Positions 25,646-34,021 of a DNA stretch of 64,000 nucleotides are shown here, one piece after another; the stretch's first letter is position 1; every line of letters begins with the position of its first letter. This DNA comes from JBFGFX01 sp965232455 (GTDB lineage Bacteria > Pseudomonadota > Gammaproteobacteria > Steroidobacterales > Woeseiaceae). Under the pieces are notes generated by a model, which worked only from the letters and a program-made list of their open reading frames with translations, was not told where the DNA came from and did not search any database. Made by a program: the position numbers and the translations under genes. Where the stretch lies: positions 744,001 through 808,000 of the forward strand of contig OZ246981.1 in the NCBI GenBank assembly GCA_965232455.1, given 5' to 3'.

Positions 25646-25732
25646 TGGTGCCCAGGAGAGGACTTGAACCTCCACCTACTTACGTAGACCAGCACCTGAA
25701 GCTGGCGCGTCTACCAATTCCGCCACCTGGGC
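25646..25732 (-). tRNA. tRNA-Leu (anticodon CAG)
   Basis: 87 nt on the minus strand. The acceptor stem GCCCAGG pairs with CCTGGGC; the discriminator is A and CCA is encoded. The D arm is the class II leucine type (TGGCGGAATTGGTAGACGCG). The anticodon stem CCAGC/GCTGG encloses TTCAGGT with CAG at positions 34-36. A long variable arm (TCTACGTAAGTAGG) and the T arm GAGGTTCAAGTCCTC are complete. It decodes CUG. Confidence 0.97.
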
Positions 25733-25874
25733 AATTTACAATCAGACCTGAATTTCAGACCGTGCCGCCGAACCGCACATACGGTACAGACGATACCAGT
25801 CACGTTATCCGCGGCCGACCTGGCATCGTAACTGCGCGATTATTCGGTAGTTTATCATCGCGAGTCATACAGTC

Positions 25875-25921
25875 CCAGCAGCCTGAGAGGCGGGTCGGTC
25901 CGCCAATTCCGCCACCCCGGC
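25875..25921 (-). pseudogene. Decayed tRNA-Leu copy (5' half and anticodon arm)
   Basis: On the minus strand GCCGGGGTGGCGGAATTGG reproduces the acceptor 5' strand and D arm of a leucine tRNA. Further on, TCAGGCTGCTGG resembles the anticodon 3' side of the intact gene (TCAGGTGCTGG). The 3' acceptor strand, T arm and CCA are missing and the anticodon stem does not pair, so it is not functional. It begins about 190 bp upstream of the intact tRNA-Leu(CAG), in the same orientation. Confidence 0.55.
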
Positions 25922-26024
25922 GTCGAGGAACCGCGTACAATCGCAACCGCAGCGGTGGCGAACTGTAATGAATTGCCACTCAATCTGTCAATCCGCCGCC
26001 ACGACGGGGCAGGAGCATCTCCGC

Positions 26025-28268
26025 TTGCCGAAGAAAAAAAGAAGTACGCCGAATAGTGTGTCGCCGAAAAAGGGCCGGGCAAAGAAGGCCGGTGCTCGAC
26101 CTTACAAACACCCGATTCCCGACCGGAACGCCCTCCTCGACCACCTGCGAGGCGCCGGCCAGCCTCTGTCCGCCGATGCCATTCTCGCCTCCTTCGGTTT
26201 GACGGGGGCCCGCTCACGCGGTCGCTTGCTCGATCGCCTCTCCGGGATGGTCAGGTCCGGGCAACTGCTGCGTAATCGCGGTGGGGACTTCTGCCTGGCT
26301 GAAAAACTGGATCTCGTTTTTGGCACGGTGCGGGGTCATCCGGACGGTTTTGGATTCGTTTTGCCCGATGACGGTGGAGAACGCGTTTATCTGTCGTCCC
26401 GGGAGATGCGGCCGCTGATCCACGGTGACCGGGTGGCGGCCAAGACCGAGGGCCGTGATCAACGAGACCGACCTTACGGTCGCGTGGTCGAAGTCCTGGA
26501 ACGCGGTACCGAGGAGATTGCGGGCCAGTTCATTCGTGAGCGCGGTATCGGCCTCGTCATTCCGGACAACCCGAAGATCGGGCATCGTATCCTGATTCCA
26601 AAAGGCGAGGCGGGATCGGCCAAACCGGGCCAGATCGTCGTGGCCAGGATTCTGGATTATCCGAGCAAATGGGAGCAGCCGACCGGCACCGTGGTGCAGG
26701 TTCTCGGCGATCCAGGCCAAAGCGGCATTGCGACGGAGGTTGCGATTCATGCTCATGGAATCCCGACACGCTGGCCGCCTGACGTGGAGGAGGCCGCCGG
26801 CAGGTTCGGCCGCAGCGTTCCCGCATCCGCGAAACGAGGTCGCAGCGACCTTCGCGACGTAGACCTGGTTACCATCGACGGGCAGGACGCGCGCGACTTC
26901 GACGACGCGGTGTATTGCGAGAAGTCCGGCGGCGGTTGGCGCCTGCTCGTGGCTATCGCCGATGTCGCACACTACGTCCAGATTGACTCCGCGTTGGACA
27001 AGGAAGCCGTCAGGAGAGGAACGTCGGTGTATTTCCCCGACCGTGTGGTACCGATGCTGCCGGAGTCGCTGTCCAACGGCCTTTGTTCCCTGAATCCGAA
27101 GGTAGATCGCCTCTGCGTGGTCTGCGAGATGCGCGTCAATTCGGACGGGAAGGTCACGCGGTCCCGGTTTTTCGAGGCCGTCATGCGCTCCTCGGCGCGA
27201 CTCACCTACGGTCAGGTCAATCGTTTTCTGGAGGGGCAGGACGGTCACGGAATCCCGAAGAGCCTGCACAAGGCGTTGCAGGAACTGCACGACCTGTACC
27301 GCGCCTTCGCGAAAAACCGGCAAAAACGAGGCGCGATCGAACTCGATATTCCTCAAACCAAGATCCGGCTGGACGAGGATGCGACGGTCATCGACATCGT
27401 CTCCGTGCCGCGAAACGATGCACATCGTCTGATCGAGGAGTGCATGATCGCCGCAAACGTTCAGGCGGCGAAGTTCCTGCGACGGCACAAAATTGCAGGG
27501 CTATATCGTGTCCATGCCCGCCCCGATCCGGATAAGTTCGGCGAGCTTCGCGAGTACCTGCTGAGTCTGGGACTAAAGGTGCCTCACCCGGATCACGTTC
27601 AACCCCGCGACTTCAACCGGCTGACGCTCAAGGTCAAGGACCGCGCCGACAGCTCGGCGATCTCCATGGCAATGCTGCGATCGCTGCCGCAGGCGGAATA
27701 CACGCCGGGCAACGTCGGCCACTTCGGACTTGCACTGGACGCCTACGCGCATTTTACGTCGCCCATCCGTCGTTACCCGGATCTACTCGTTCATCGCGCC
27801 ATTCGCCATATCGTCCGCGGTGGGAAAGCTGGCAACTACGCTTACGCCGCCGATCAGATGGAACGTCTCGGCGCCTCGAGCTCTGCCTACGAGCGGCGCG
27901 CGGAGGAAGCCACGCGGGAGGTCGAGGCGTTACTGAAATGCCAATTCATGGAAGACAAAATCGGCCAGCGTTTCCACGGCGTCATTACCGGGGTGACCAA
28001 CTTCGGCGTTTTCGTGCAGCTTGACGAGATGATGATCGACGGGCTGGTTCACGTTTCAAGCCTGGATAACGACTACTACCAATTCGATTCTTCGCTCCTG
28101 CGGCTGGTGGGGGAACGATCCGGCACGGTGTATCAGATGGGTGACACGATGGAGGTTGTCGTCCAGCGTGTCGATCTCGAGTCCAGGCGGATCGATTTTC
28201 GCTTGCCGCGCGGCGAAAATGCGTTGCGAACCGGCACCCACGGCCGCCGACGGAGACGAACGAAGTGA
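26025..28268 (+). CDS. rnr: Ribonuclease R
   Basis: About 747 residues from the TTG at 26025, favoured because AGGAG lies 9 nt upstream; an ATG at 25968 would add 19 residues but has no ribosome site. A basic N-terminus (PKKKRSTPNS) and a winged-helix region precede the cold-shock domains (GTVRGHPDGFGFVLPDDGG). The RNB catalytic domain carries the Asp cluster in TIDGQDARDFDDAVYCE, and a C-terminal S1 domain (FHGVITGVTNFGVFVQLDE) is followed by a short Arg-rich end. It degrades structured RNA 3' to 5'. The stop overlaps the rlmB start (GTGA). Confidence 0.95.
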   Translation: MPKKKRSTPNSVSPKKGRAKKAGARPYKHPIPDRNALLDHLRGAGQPLSADAILASFGLTGARSRGRLLDRLSGMVRSGQLLRNRGGDFCLAEKLDLVFGTVRGHPDGFGFVLPDDGGERVYLSSREMRPLIHGDRVAAKTEGRDQRDRPYGRVVEVLERGTEEIAGQFIRERGIGLVIPDNPKIGHRILIPKGEAGSAKPGQIVVARILDYPSKWEQPTGTVVQVLGDPGQSGIATEVAIHAHGIPTRWPPDVEEAAGRFGRSVPASAKRGRSDLRDVDLVTIDGQDARDFDDAVYCEKSGGGWRLLVAIADVAHYVQIDSALDKEAVRRGTSVYFPDRVVPMLPESLSNGLCSLNPKVDRLCVVCEMRVNSDGKVTRSRFFEAVMRSSARLTYGQVNRFLEGQDGHGIPKSLHKALQELHDLYRAFAKNRQKRGAIELDIPQTKIRLDEDATVIDIVSVPRNDAHRLIEECMIAANVQAAKFLRRHKIAGLYRVHARPDPDKFGELREYLLSLGLKVPHPDHVQPRDFNRLTLKVKDRADSSAISMAMLRSLPQAEYTPGNVGHFGLALDAYAHFTSPIRRYPDLLVHRAIRHIVRGGKAGNYAYAADQMERLGASSSAYERRAEEATREVEALLKCQFMEDKIGQRFHGVITGVTNFGVFVQLDEMMIDGLVHVSSLDNDYYQFDSSLLRLVGERSGTVYQMGDTMEVVVQRVDLESRRIDFRLPRGENALRTGTHGRRRRRTK

Positions 28269-29020
28269 GTAAGCCGCATTACGTCGCCGGTCTGCGCGCC
28301 GTGGAGCAGCTGCTGGCGACGCCGGACGCGGACGTCAAGAAGCTGTACGCCGAATACCAGACGGCGAATCCGCGCGTTGAGTCGGTCATCAGGACCGCGC
28401 AATCCCGCGGAATCGAAATCCAGGCCGCCAATCGGGCGAGACTTCAGCAGATCAGTGGAGAGGTTCGACACCAGGGCGTCGTCGCACAGATCCGGCGGAC
28501 GACGCTGCTGGACGAAGCGGCGCTGCGCTTGCTGGTCGAGCGGCGGCTGACCGATTCGACGGCTCCCGCGCCGTTGCTGCTGGTTCTCGACGCGGTCCAG
28601 GACCCGCACAATCTCGGCGCCTGCATGCGCAGCGCGGACGCGGCGGGTGTGGACGCGCTGATAGTACCCCGGCATCGCGCGGCGGGTCTCGGTCCGACGG
28701 CCAGCAAGGTGGCTGCCGGCGCTGCCGAGAGCCTGCCGTACGCGGCCGTCAACAACCTGGGCAAGGTGTTGACTTGGCTGTCCGACTACGGCGTCCGCGT
28801 GGTCGGTACCAGCGATGCGGCCGATGTTAGCCTGTTTGACGCCGATTTGACCGGCCCGGTCGCTCTGGTCATGGGCGGCGAGCATGGCGGCCTGGGTTCA
28901 CGGACCGCCGCGCGTTGCGATGAACTCGTGCATCTACCGATGCACGGCAGCGTTTCGAGCCTCAACGTGTCCGTGGCCGCCGGGATCTGCCTCTACGAGG
29001 CCGTGCGGCAGCGCCGGTAG
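28265..29020 (+). CDS. rlmB: 23S rRNA (guanosine-2251 2'-O)-methyltransferase
   Basis: 251 residues, GTG start overlapping the rnr stop. The SpoU/TrmH signatures are complete: LDAVQDPHNLGACMRSADA (motif 1), ALVMGGEHGGL (motif 2) and LPMHGSVSSLNVSVAAGI (motif 3, the knot that binds SAM). The N-terminal substrate-binding domain (YVAGLRAVEQLL, VRHQGVVAQI) is normal. It methylates G2251 in the peptidyl-transferase P loop. Confidence 0.96.
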   Translation: MSKPHYVAGLRAVEQLLATPDADVKKLYAEYQTANPRVESVIRTAQSRGIEIQAANRARLQQISGEVRHQGVVAQIRRTTLLDEAALRLLVERRLTDSTAPAPLLLVLDAVQDPHNLGACMRSADAAGVDALIVPRHRAAGLGPTASKVAAGAAESLPYAAVNNLGKVLTWLSDYGVRVVGTSDAADVSLFDADLTGPVALVMGGEHGGLGSRTAARCDELVHLPMHGSVSSLNVSVAAGICLYEAVRQRR

Positions 29021-29075
29021 GCTTGCGCCCGTTCGTAAGCTTGGGTAGCATGCGCGTCCGCGCCGTAAAGGCCGG

Positions 29076-29123
29076 AGGCCCTGCAGGGCCTTACCTCTTG
29101 CCTCACCGGCATGACCGGGAGGC
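29076..29123 (+). promoter_or_regulatory. Leader hairpins before rpsF (possible terminator plus S6:S18-type motif)
   Basis: 29076-29091 is a perfect 16-nt palindrome (AGGCCCTG/CAGGGCCT). 29100-29123 can form GCCTC-A-CCGG-CATGA-CCGG-GAGGC, a bulged hairpin with CCG elements 20 nt before the rpsF ATG. Many bacteria have an autoregulatory S6:S18-binding RNA with conserved CCG at this place; identity here is inferred. Confidence 0.35.
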
Positions 29124-29143
29124 TGAATCCACAAGGGGCTACA

Positions 29144-29686
29144 ATGAGACACTACGAAATCGTGTTTCTGGTTCATCCGGACCAGAGCGAACAGGTACCT
29201 GCGATGGTAGAACGTTACCACGGCATGGTGACCGCAGCAGACGGCAAGATTCATCGCAGCGAAGACTGGGGCCGTCGACAACTCGCCCACCCGATCAACA
29301 AGGTGCACAAGGCGCACTACGTGCTGCTGAATATCGAGTGCACGCACGATGTGGTGAGAGAGATTACCACCGGATTCCGCTTCAACGATGCGGTTCTTCG
29401 CCATCTCGTGATTCAGCGCAAAAACGCCATCACCGAGGCGTCGCCGATGGCGGTCGCCGTCGAGGAGGAGAAGGTCAAGGAGCGCGAAGCGCAGCGCCGG
29501 CGCGACGCCAAGGCGGCCGCGGAGGCGGCTATGGCGGCGAGTGCGTCAAAGACGGGCGACGATGCCGAAGCATCCGCGCCGGCATCCGACGAGGCTGGCG
29601 ACGGTGATACGGCCGCAAAAACGGAATCGGAGACGGGTGACGCCGATTCGACGCCTGAAGCGTCGGCCGAAGCGAAAAGTGCCTGA
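29144..29686 (+). CDS. rpsF: 30S ribosomal protein S6 with long acidic C-terminal extension
   Basis: 180 residues from MRHYEIVFLVHPDQS; a start 33 bp upstream is less likely. The S6 fold (about 1-100) is standard: DWGRRQLAHPINKVHKAHYVLL and TTGFRFNDAVLRHLVIQRK. After it come about 75 residues rich in Ala, Glu, Asp and Ser without hydrophobic core, much longer than the 30-residue tail of E. coli S6, which the RimK ligase extends with glutamate. priB, present between rpsF and rpsR in E. coli, is absent; rpsR follows after 13 bp. Confidence 0.95.
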   Translation: MRHYEIVFLVHPDQSEQVPAMVERYHGMVTAADGKIHRSEDWGRRQLAHPINKVHKAHYVLLNIECTHDVVREITTGFRFNDAVLRHLVIQRKNAITEASPMAVAVEEEKVKEREAQRRRDAKAAAEAAMAASASKTGDDAEASAPASDEAGDGDTAAKTESETGDADSTPEASAEAKSA

Positions 29687-29699
29687 GGAGGATTGAGTT

Positions 29700-29924
29700 A
29701 TGAGTCGCTATTCACGCCGGCGTAAGTACTGCCGTTTTACCGCCGAGGGCATCAAGGAGATCGATTACAAGGATCTCAACTTGCTGAAAGCCTACGTAAC
29801 GGAAACGGGCAAGATCGTGCCGAGCCGGATTACCGGGACGAAGGCGCATTACCAGCGCCAGCTTTCGACAGCCGTCAAACGCGCGCGATATCTGGCTCTG
29901 TTGCCGTATACCGATCGGCACTAG
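29700..29924 (+). CDS. rpsR: 30S ribosomal protein S18
   Basis: 74 residues, typical length. YSRRRKYCRFTAEGIKEIDYKD and TGKIVPSRITGTKAHYQRQL are standard S18 blocks. AGGAGG precedes the ATG. The single Cys near the N-terminus is the usual one. Confidence 0.98.
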   Translation: MSRYSRRRKYCRFTAEGIKEIDYKDLNLLKAYVTETGKIVPSRITGTKAHYQRQLSTAVKRARYLALLPYTDRH

Positions 29925-30833
29925 TTGGTGCGAGTTGCGCAGCCGATCGCCGCATGGCTGGTTGCCCGGCCTCTGCATGCGGTGTTGGGGCTGGCGCTAA
30001 CGCTGTTGCTGCCGTTTGCCCAGGTGTTTTCGGGCGCGACGATGACGATGATCGTGCTCCGCCAAGGGTGGCGGCTGTCGATGTTGCAAGGAGCGCTGGC
30101 CGCCGGGCTGGTCGCCGTGATGGCGGCGGTTACCGGCGCGCCGGTCGTGACGATACTGGTGAACGCGCTGGTGTTCTGGTTGCCGGCATCGTTGGCTGCG
30201 GTGCTCGTGCGCCGGAGCCGGTCACTCACGCTGACGTTTCAGGTGACGGGGATAATCGCGCTGGTTGGGACGTTGATGATGTACGTCGTTTTGCCGGACC
30301 CGACGGCGTTTTGGAAACAGACGCTCACGGAGGTGGCCGCGGCTTTTAGCGAAAGAGGTTTTGACCAGCAGGCGAATTTGCTGGTGGAACAGCAGGATGT
30401 AATAGCGCCGCAGATGACGGTGCTGTTTGTGTTGACAACTTGGTCGTTAATCACCTTGGTTCTGGCCCTTGGATACGGCCTGTTCCAGGCGCTGCCCGAA
30501 AATCGAGGTAAATTCGGCCGTTTCTGCGATCTGGACTTCGGCCGCGTGCTGGCATTGGTAATGGTGCTTGCATCCGTGTTGGCCTTGCTGACCAGCGCGG
30601 AATGGGCGCAGGGTTTCGCGTTCGTCGCGTTCACGATTTTCTGGATCCAGGGTTTGTCGGTCCTGCACTGGCTGCACACGGAAGGTCCTTTGCCGATTGC
30701 GGTGCTCATCGTGGCCTACGTGATGTTGCCGGTATTGAATGCGGTGCTGATCATGGGGCTGGCGGTGCTTGGTTATGCGGACGCGTGGTTCGATGTACGA
30801 TCGCGCTTGAAGGGACGCGGCGCCCGGGAATAG
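29925..30833 (+). CDS. DUF2232 (YybS-like) membrane protein
   Basis: 302 residues, TTG at 29925 directly after the rpsR stop, or GTG at 29928. About eight membrane helices are visible, for example LALTLLLPFAQVFSGATMTMIVLRQGW and LLTSAEWAQGFAFVAFTIFWIQGLSVLHWL. Proteins of this type often sit between rpsR and rplI in gammaproteobacteria. Function unknown; weak similarity to energy-coupling S components has been suggested for YybS, but this is not visible here. Confidence 0.85.
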   Translation: MVRVAQPIAAWLVARPLHAVLGLALTLLLPFAQVFSGATMTMIVLRQGWRLSMLQGALAAGLVAVMAAVTGAPVVTILVNALVFWLPASLAAVLVRRSRSLTLTFQVTGIIALVGTLMMYVVLPDPTAFWKQTLTEVAAAFSERGFDQQANLLVEQQDVIAPQMTVLFVLTTWSLITLVLALGYGLFQALPENRGKFGRFCDLDFGRVLALVMVLASVLALLTSAEWAQGFAFVAFTIFWIQGLSVLHWLHTEGPLPIAVLIVAYVMLPVLNAVLIMGLAVLGYADAWFDVRSRLKGRGARE

Positions 30834-30874
30834 GCGGCGCTGGAATTGAATGAAGACAGATTAGGGTTTGATCA

Positions 30875-31324
30875 ATGAACGTAATACTGCTCGACAAGGT
30901 AGAGAATCTCGGTGACATTGGCGATCTGGTCAACGTCAAGCCTGGTTACGGTCGCAACTTCCTGATTCCCTCGGGTAAGGCCGCGTTGGCCACGCAGGCA
31001 AACCTTAAAGAATTCGAGTCGCGGCGCGCGGAACTGGAGAAAAATGCCGCAGAGGAACTGGCTGCCGCAAAAGCGCGCGAGGAGCTCGTGCGGGGCATGG
31101 AACTCGTCGTTGCCGCCAATGCGGGCACCGAGGGCAAGCTGTTCGGTTCCGTGGGTCCGCTGGACATTGCCGAAGCCTTTGCCAAAGTGGGCGTTGAGGT
31201 GGCGCGGAGCGAAATCCGTATGCCCGAAGGCCCTATCCATGAAATCGGCGATTTTGTGCTGGGGCTGCATCTGCATTCCGACGTAGACACCGAATTTACC
31301 GTGAAGGTGGTTCCGGAGGAATAA
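30875..31324 (+). CDS. rplI: 50S ribosomal protein L9
   Basis: 149 residues. The N-terminal RNA-binding domain (NVILLDKVENLGDIGDLVNVKPGYGRNFLIP), the long connecting helix (EFESRRAELEKNAAEEL) and the C-terminal domain (GKLFGSVGPLDIAEAF) are complete and of standard length. Position before dnaB is conserved. Confidence 0.98.
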   Translation: MNVILLDKVENLGDIGDLVNVKPGYGRNFLIPSGKAALATQANLKEFESRRAELEKNAAEELAAAKAREELVRGMELVVAANAGTEGKLFGSVGPLDIAEAFAKVGVEVARSEIRMPEGPIHEIGDFVLGLHLHSDVDTEFTVKVVPEE

Positions 31325-31412
31325 GGCCGGACCTGTGTTACCTTTATAGATCGACGCGCAGCCGGCGGACGTACGACGGGATCCGGCGCCGACTGGCAAA
31401 GGTAGAGGCTTT

Positions 31413-32810
31413 ATGGTTCGGGCATTGGATGACGGCATAGGGGTCGACGCGGCAGAAGCGCGACTCAAAGTACCGCCCAATTCCGTGGAAGCCGAGCAGT
31501 CGCTGTTGGGCGGCCTGATGCTCGACAGTCTGGCATGGGACAAGGTTGCCGATCTTCTGGTCGATTCCGATTTCTACCGCAAGGATCATCAGCTGATATT
31601 CGCGGCCATATCGACACTGGCCGAGGACAGCCATCCCTGCGACGTCGTCACGGTTTCCGAGTTTCTCGATAATCGCAACGAACTCGAGTCCGCGGGCGGT
31701 CTTGAATACCTGGCGACGCTGGCCAACGAGACGCCGGGTGCGGCCAATGCACGCGCCTATGCAAAGATCCTGCGCGAGCGGTCGATACTCCGTTCGCTGA
31801 TCAGCGCCGGCAACGAAATCAGCGGCAGCGGATATTCGACGGATGGTCGCTCCGCAACGGAGCTTGTGGACGACGCCGAGCGTCTGGTGTTCGAGATCGC
31901 GGAGAAAGGTTCGCGCGGTCGAGCCGGTTTTCGGCCCCTCAAGCAGATTCTTCCGGAAACCGTGGACCGCATCGACCTGTTGCATCAGTCGGGCGGCGAG
32001 ATCACCGGAATACCGACCGGCTACAACGAATTCGACAAAATGACGGCGGGACTTCAGGCGGGAGACCTGATCATCGTCGCCGGCCGGCCATCGATGGGCA
32101 AAACGACACTTGCCATCAATATCGCAGAGAATGCTGCTATTGGCGCGAAGGTTCCAACGGCGATATTTTCGATGGAAATGCCCTCGGAGCAACTCGCGTT
32201 TCGCATGATTTCGTCGCTTGGGCGTGTCGATCAGACCCATCTGCGCACCGGCAAATTTCCCGACGAGGACTGGTCGCGCATCAATACCGCCGTGCAGCTG
32301 ATGTCGGATGCGCCAATTTTTATCGACGATACGCCGGCCCTGTCCCCAACCGAAGTACGCGCGCGCGCGCGTCGACTGAGGCGTGAGCACGACCTCGGCT
32401 TGATCGTGCTGGACTATCTGCAGCTGATGCAGGTTCACGGGAATACCGAGAACCGCGCGACGGAGATATCCGAGATTTCGCGGTCGCTGAAGGCGCTGGC
32501 CAAGGAGTTGTCTCTCCCGATTATCGCGCTGTCGCAGCTCAATCGAAGCGTCGAGCAGCGGACGGACAAACGGCCCGTAATGTCGGATCTTCGTGAGTCG
32601 GGCGCAATCGAACAGGACGCCGACCTGATCGTCTTCATTTATCGTGAAGAGGTCTACAATCAGGACACGCCGCGCAAAGGCATTGCGGACATCAGCATCG
32701 CCAAGCAGCGTAACGGGCCGATTGGCGATTTCCCGCTGACTTTTGTCGGGCGCTTCACCAAGTTCGAGAACTGGGTTCCGGAAGCCTATGCGGATGAGGG
32801 ATATCCGTGA
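31413..32810 (+). CDS. dnaB: Replicative DNA helicase DnaB
   Basis: 465 residues. The N-terminal domain (PPNSVEAEQSLLGGLMLDSLAWDKV) and RecA-like motor domain are complete: Walker A GRPSMGKTTLAINIAE, IFSMEMPSEQLAFRM, Walker B LIVLDYLQLM and the arginine finger region KQRNGPIGDFPLTF. There is no intein. It is the hexameric 5'-3' helicase at the replication fork. It overlaps the alr start by 4 bp. Confidence 0.97.
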   Translation: MVRALDDGIGVDAAEARLKVPPNSVEAEQSLLGGLMLDSLAWDKVADLLVDSDFYRKDHQLIFAAISTLAEDSHPCDVVTVSEFLDNRNELESAGGLEYLATLANETPGAANARAYAKILRERSILRSLISAGNEISGSGYSTDGRSATELVDDAERLVFEIAEKGSRGRAGFRPLKQILPETVDRIDLLHQSGGEITGIPTGYNEFDKMTAGLQAGDLIIVAGRPSMGKTTLAINIAENAAIGAKVPTAIFSMEMPSEQLAFRMISSLGRVDQTHLRTGKFPDEDWSRINTAVQLMSDAPIFIDDTPALSPTEVRARARRLRREHDLGLIVLDYLQLMQVHGNTENRATEISEISRSLKALAKELSLPIIALSQLNRSVEQRTDKRPVMSDLRESGAIEQDADLIVFIYREEVYNQDTPRKGIADISIAKQRNGPIGDFPLTFVGRFTKFENWVPEAYADEGYP

Positions 32811-33904
32811 GTTTCGGCGCTCGGGCCCATATCAGGCTCGATGCACTCCAAGCCAATTTCGAGCGACTCAGGCAGTTGGTCCTGGGCAGCAAGGTCATCG
32901 CGGCCGTCAAAGCCAATGCTTACGGGCACGGGTTGACAACCGTATCGCGTGCGCTGTCGGGCGCCGACAGCCTGGCGGTCGCAAGACTCCCGGAAGCGCG
33001 TCGGATTCGCGCCGCGGGCATCAACAGCCCCATTGTGCTGATGGCGGGTGTCCTGGATGCAGGCGAGCTGCGGGAGGCGGCCGCCAACCGATGCGATCTC
33101 GTCGTGCACACGGAACATCAGGTCAGTTTGCTCGAGTCGTCCGAAGCCGGTCCGGCGCGTGTCTGGCTCAAGGTCGACACCGGGATGAATCGTCTGGGCG
33201 TTCGCCCGGACGACGTGCCCGCCCTGATTGAAAGGCTCCGCGAAACCAACGGGGTCGCACATCTGGGTCTCATGACGCATCTGGCAAACGCAGATGACGT
33301 GAACGACCCGGCGTCGGTGCGGCAAATGGATCTTTTCCAACGCCTGTGCGACGGTTTCCACGGAGACATCAGCGTTGCAAACTCGGCTGCGCTCCTGGGA
33401 TGGGAGGACGATTTGATTCGACGCGGTCGTTGGACCAATCGCGGAGACGTCTGGATACGCCCCGGCATTTCGCTGTACGGCATCTCTCCGCTCGCCGGCC
33501 AAACGGCGGCCTCGCTCGGTTTAAAGCCGGTGATGCAGTTCGAGTCCTCACTGATCTCGATCAAGCCCGTTTACAAGGGCGAGCGCGTCGGTTACGGAGG
33601 AAAATGGCGTGCCGCCTCGGACAGCGTTCTCGGCATTGCGGCGGCGGGATACGGGGACGGTTATTCGCGTTTTCTACCCTCCGGTACGCCAGTGTTGGTC
33701 AACCGGCGGCGGGCGCCTTTGGCGGGCGTCGTTTCGATGGACCTGATCGCAGTGGACCTCGGCCCGGACGCCAAAGACAAGATCGGCGACAGGGTCGTCC
33801 TATGGGGTGACGGCCTGCCGGTCGAGGAAATCGCGGCCTGTGCCGGCACGACCGCCTACCCGCTGGTCACCGGCGTCATCGACCGGGAAGGGCGTCTGAT
33901 CTAA
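32807..33904 (+). CDS. alr: Alanine racemase
   Basis: 365 residues, GTG start overlapping the dnaB stop. The PLP lysine is in VIAAVKANAYGHG, the second catalytic base lies in RPGISLYGISP-type context further on, and GYGGKWRAASDSVLGIAAAGYGDGYSR and VSMDLIAVDLG are family blocks. It makes D-alanine for peptidoglycan. Coupling to dnaB is common in this clade. Confidence 0.96.
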   Translation: MSFGARAHIRLDALQANFERLRQLVLGSKVIAAVKANAYGHGLTTVSRALSGADSLAVARLPEARRIRAAGINSPIVLMAGVLDAGELREAAANRCDLVVHTEHQVSLLESSEAGPARVWLKVDTGMNRLGVRPDDVPALIERLRETNGVAHLGLMTHLANADDVNDPASVRQMDLFQRLCDGFHGDISVANSAALLGWEDDLIRRGRWTNRGDVWIRPGISLYGISPLAGQTAASLGLKPVMQFESSLISIKPVYKGERVGYGGKWRAASDSVLGIAAAGYGDGYSRFLPSGTPVLVNRRRAPLAGVVSMDLIAVDLGPDAKDKIGDRVVLWGDGLPVEEIAACAGTTAYPLVTGVIDREGRLI

Positions 33905-33912
33905 AACGCGAT

Positions 33913-33988
33913 TGTAGGAGCTCGTCCTGACGAGCGACTCCGCGATACAGAAAAACGCCCACAATCGCCGGTCAGGACGGCTCCTGCA
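33913..33988. repeat. REP-like inverted repeat pair (GTAGGAGC type)
   Basis: Left 33913-33937 starts TGTAGGAGCTCGTCCTGACG; right 33965-33988 is its imperfect reverse complement, ending ACGGCTCCTGCA. The left unit has its own small palindrome GCTCGTC-CT-GACGAGC. This is the style of the extragenic GTAGGAGC repeats of pseudomonads and xanthomonads. It lies between the convergent alr and FHA genes. A half-like copy (CGTCCTGACGAGCGA) is at about 20935-20951. Confidence 0.65.
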
Positions 33989-34021
33989 CCGGTTCGTTGA
34001 GAGATCGGCCAAACTGGCGTC

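Noticed and set aside
25376..25687. Several 60-100 codon frames in the VanZ-tRNA interval
   Set aside because: They run through terminator hairpins and the tRNA gene, lack ribosome sites and have no recognisable features.
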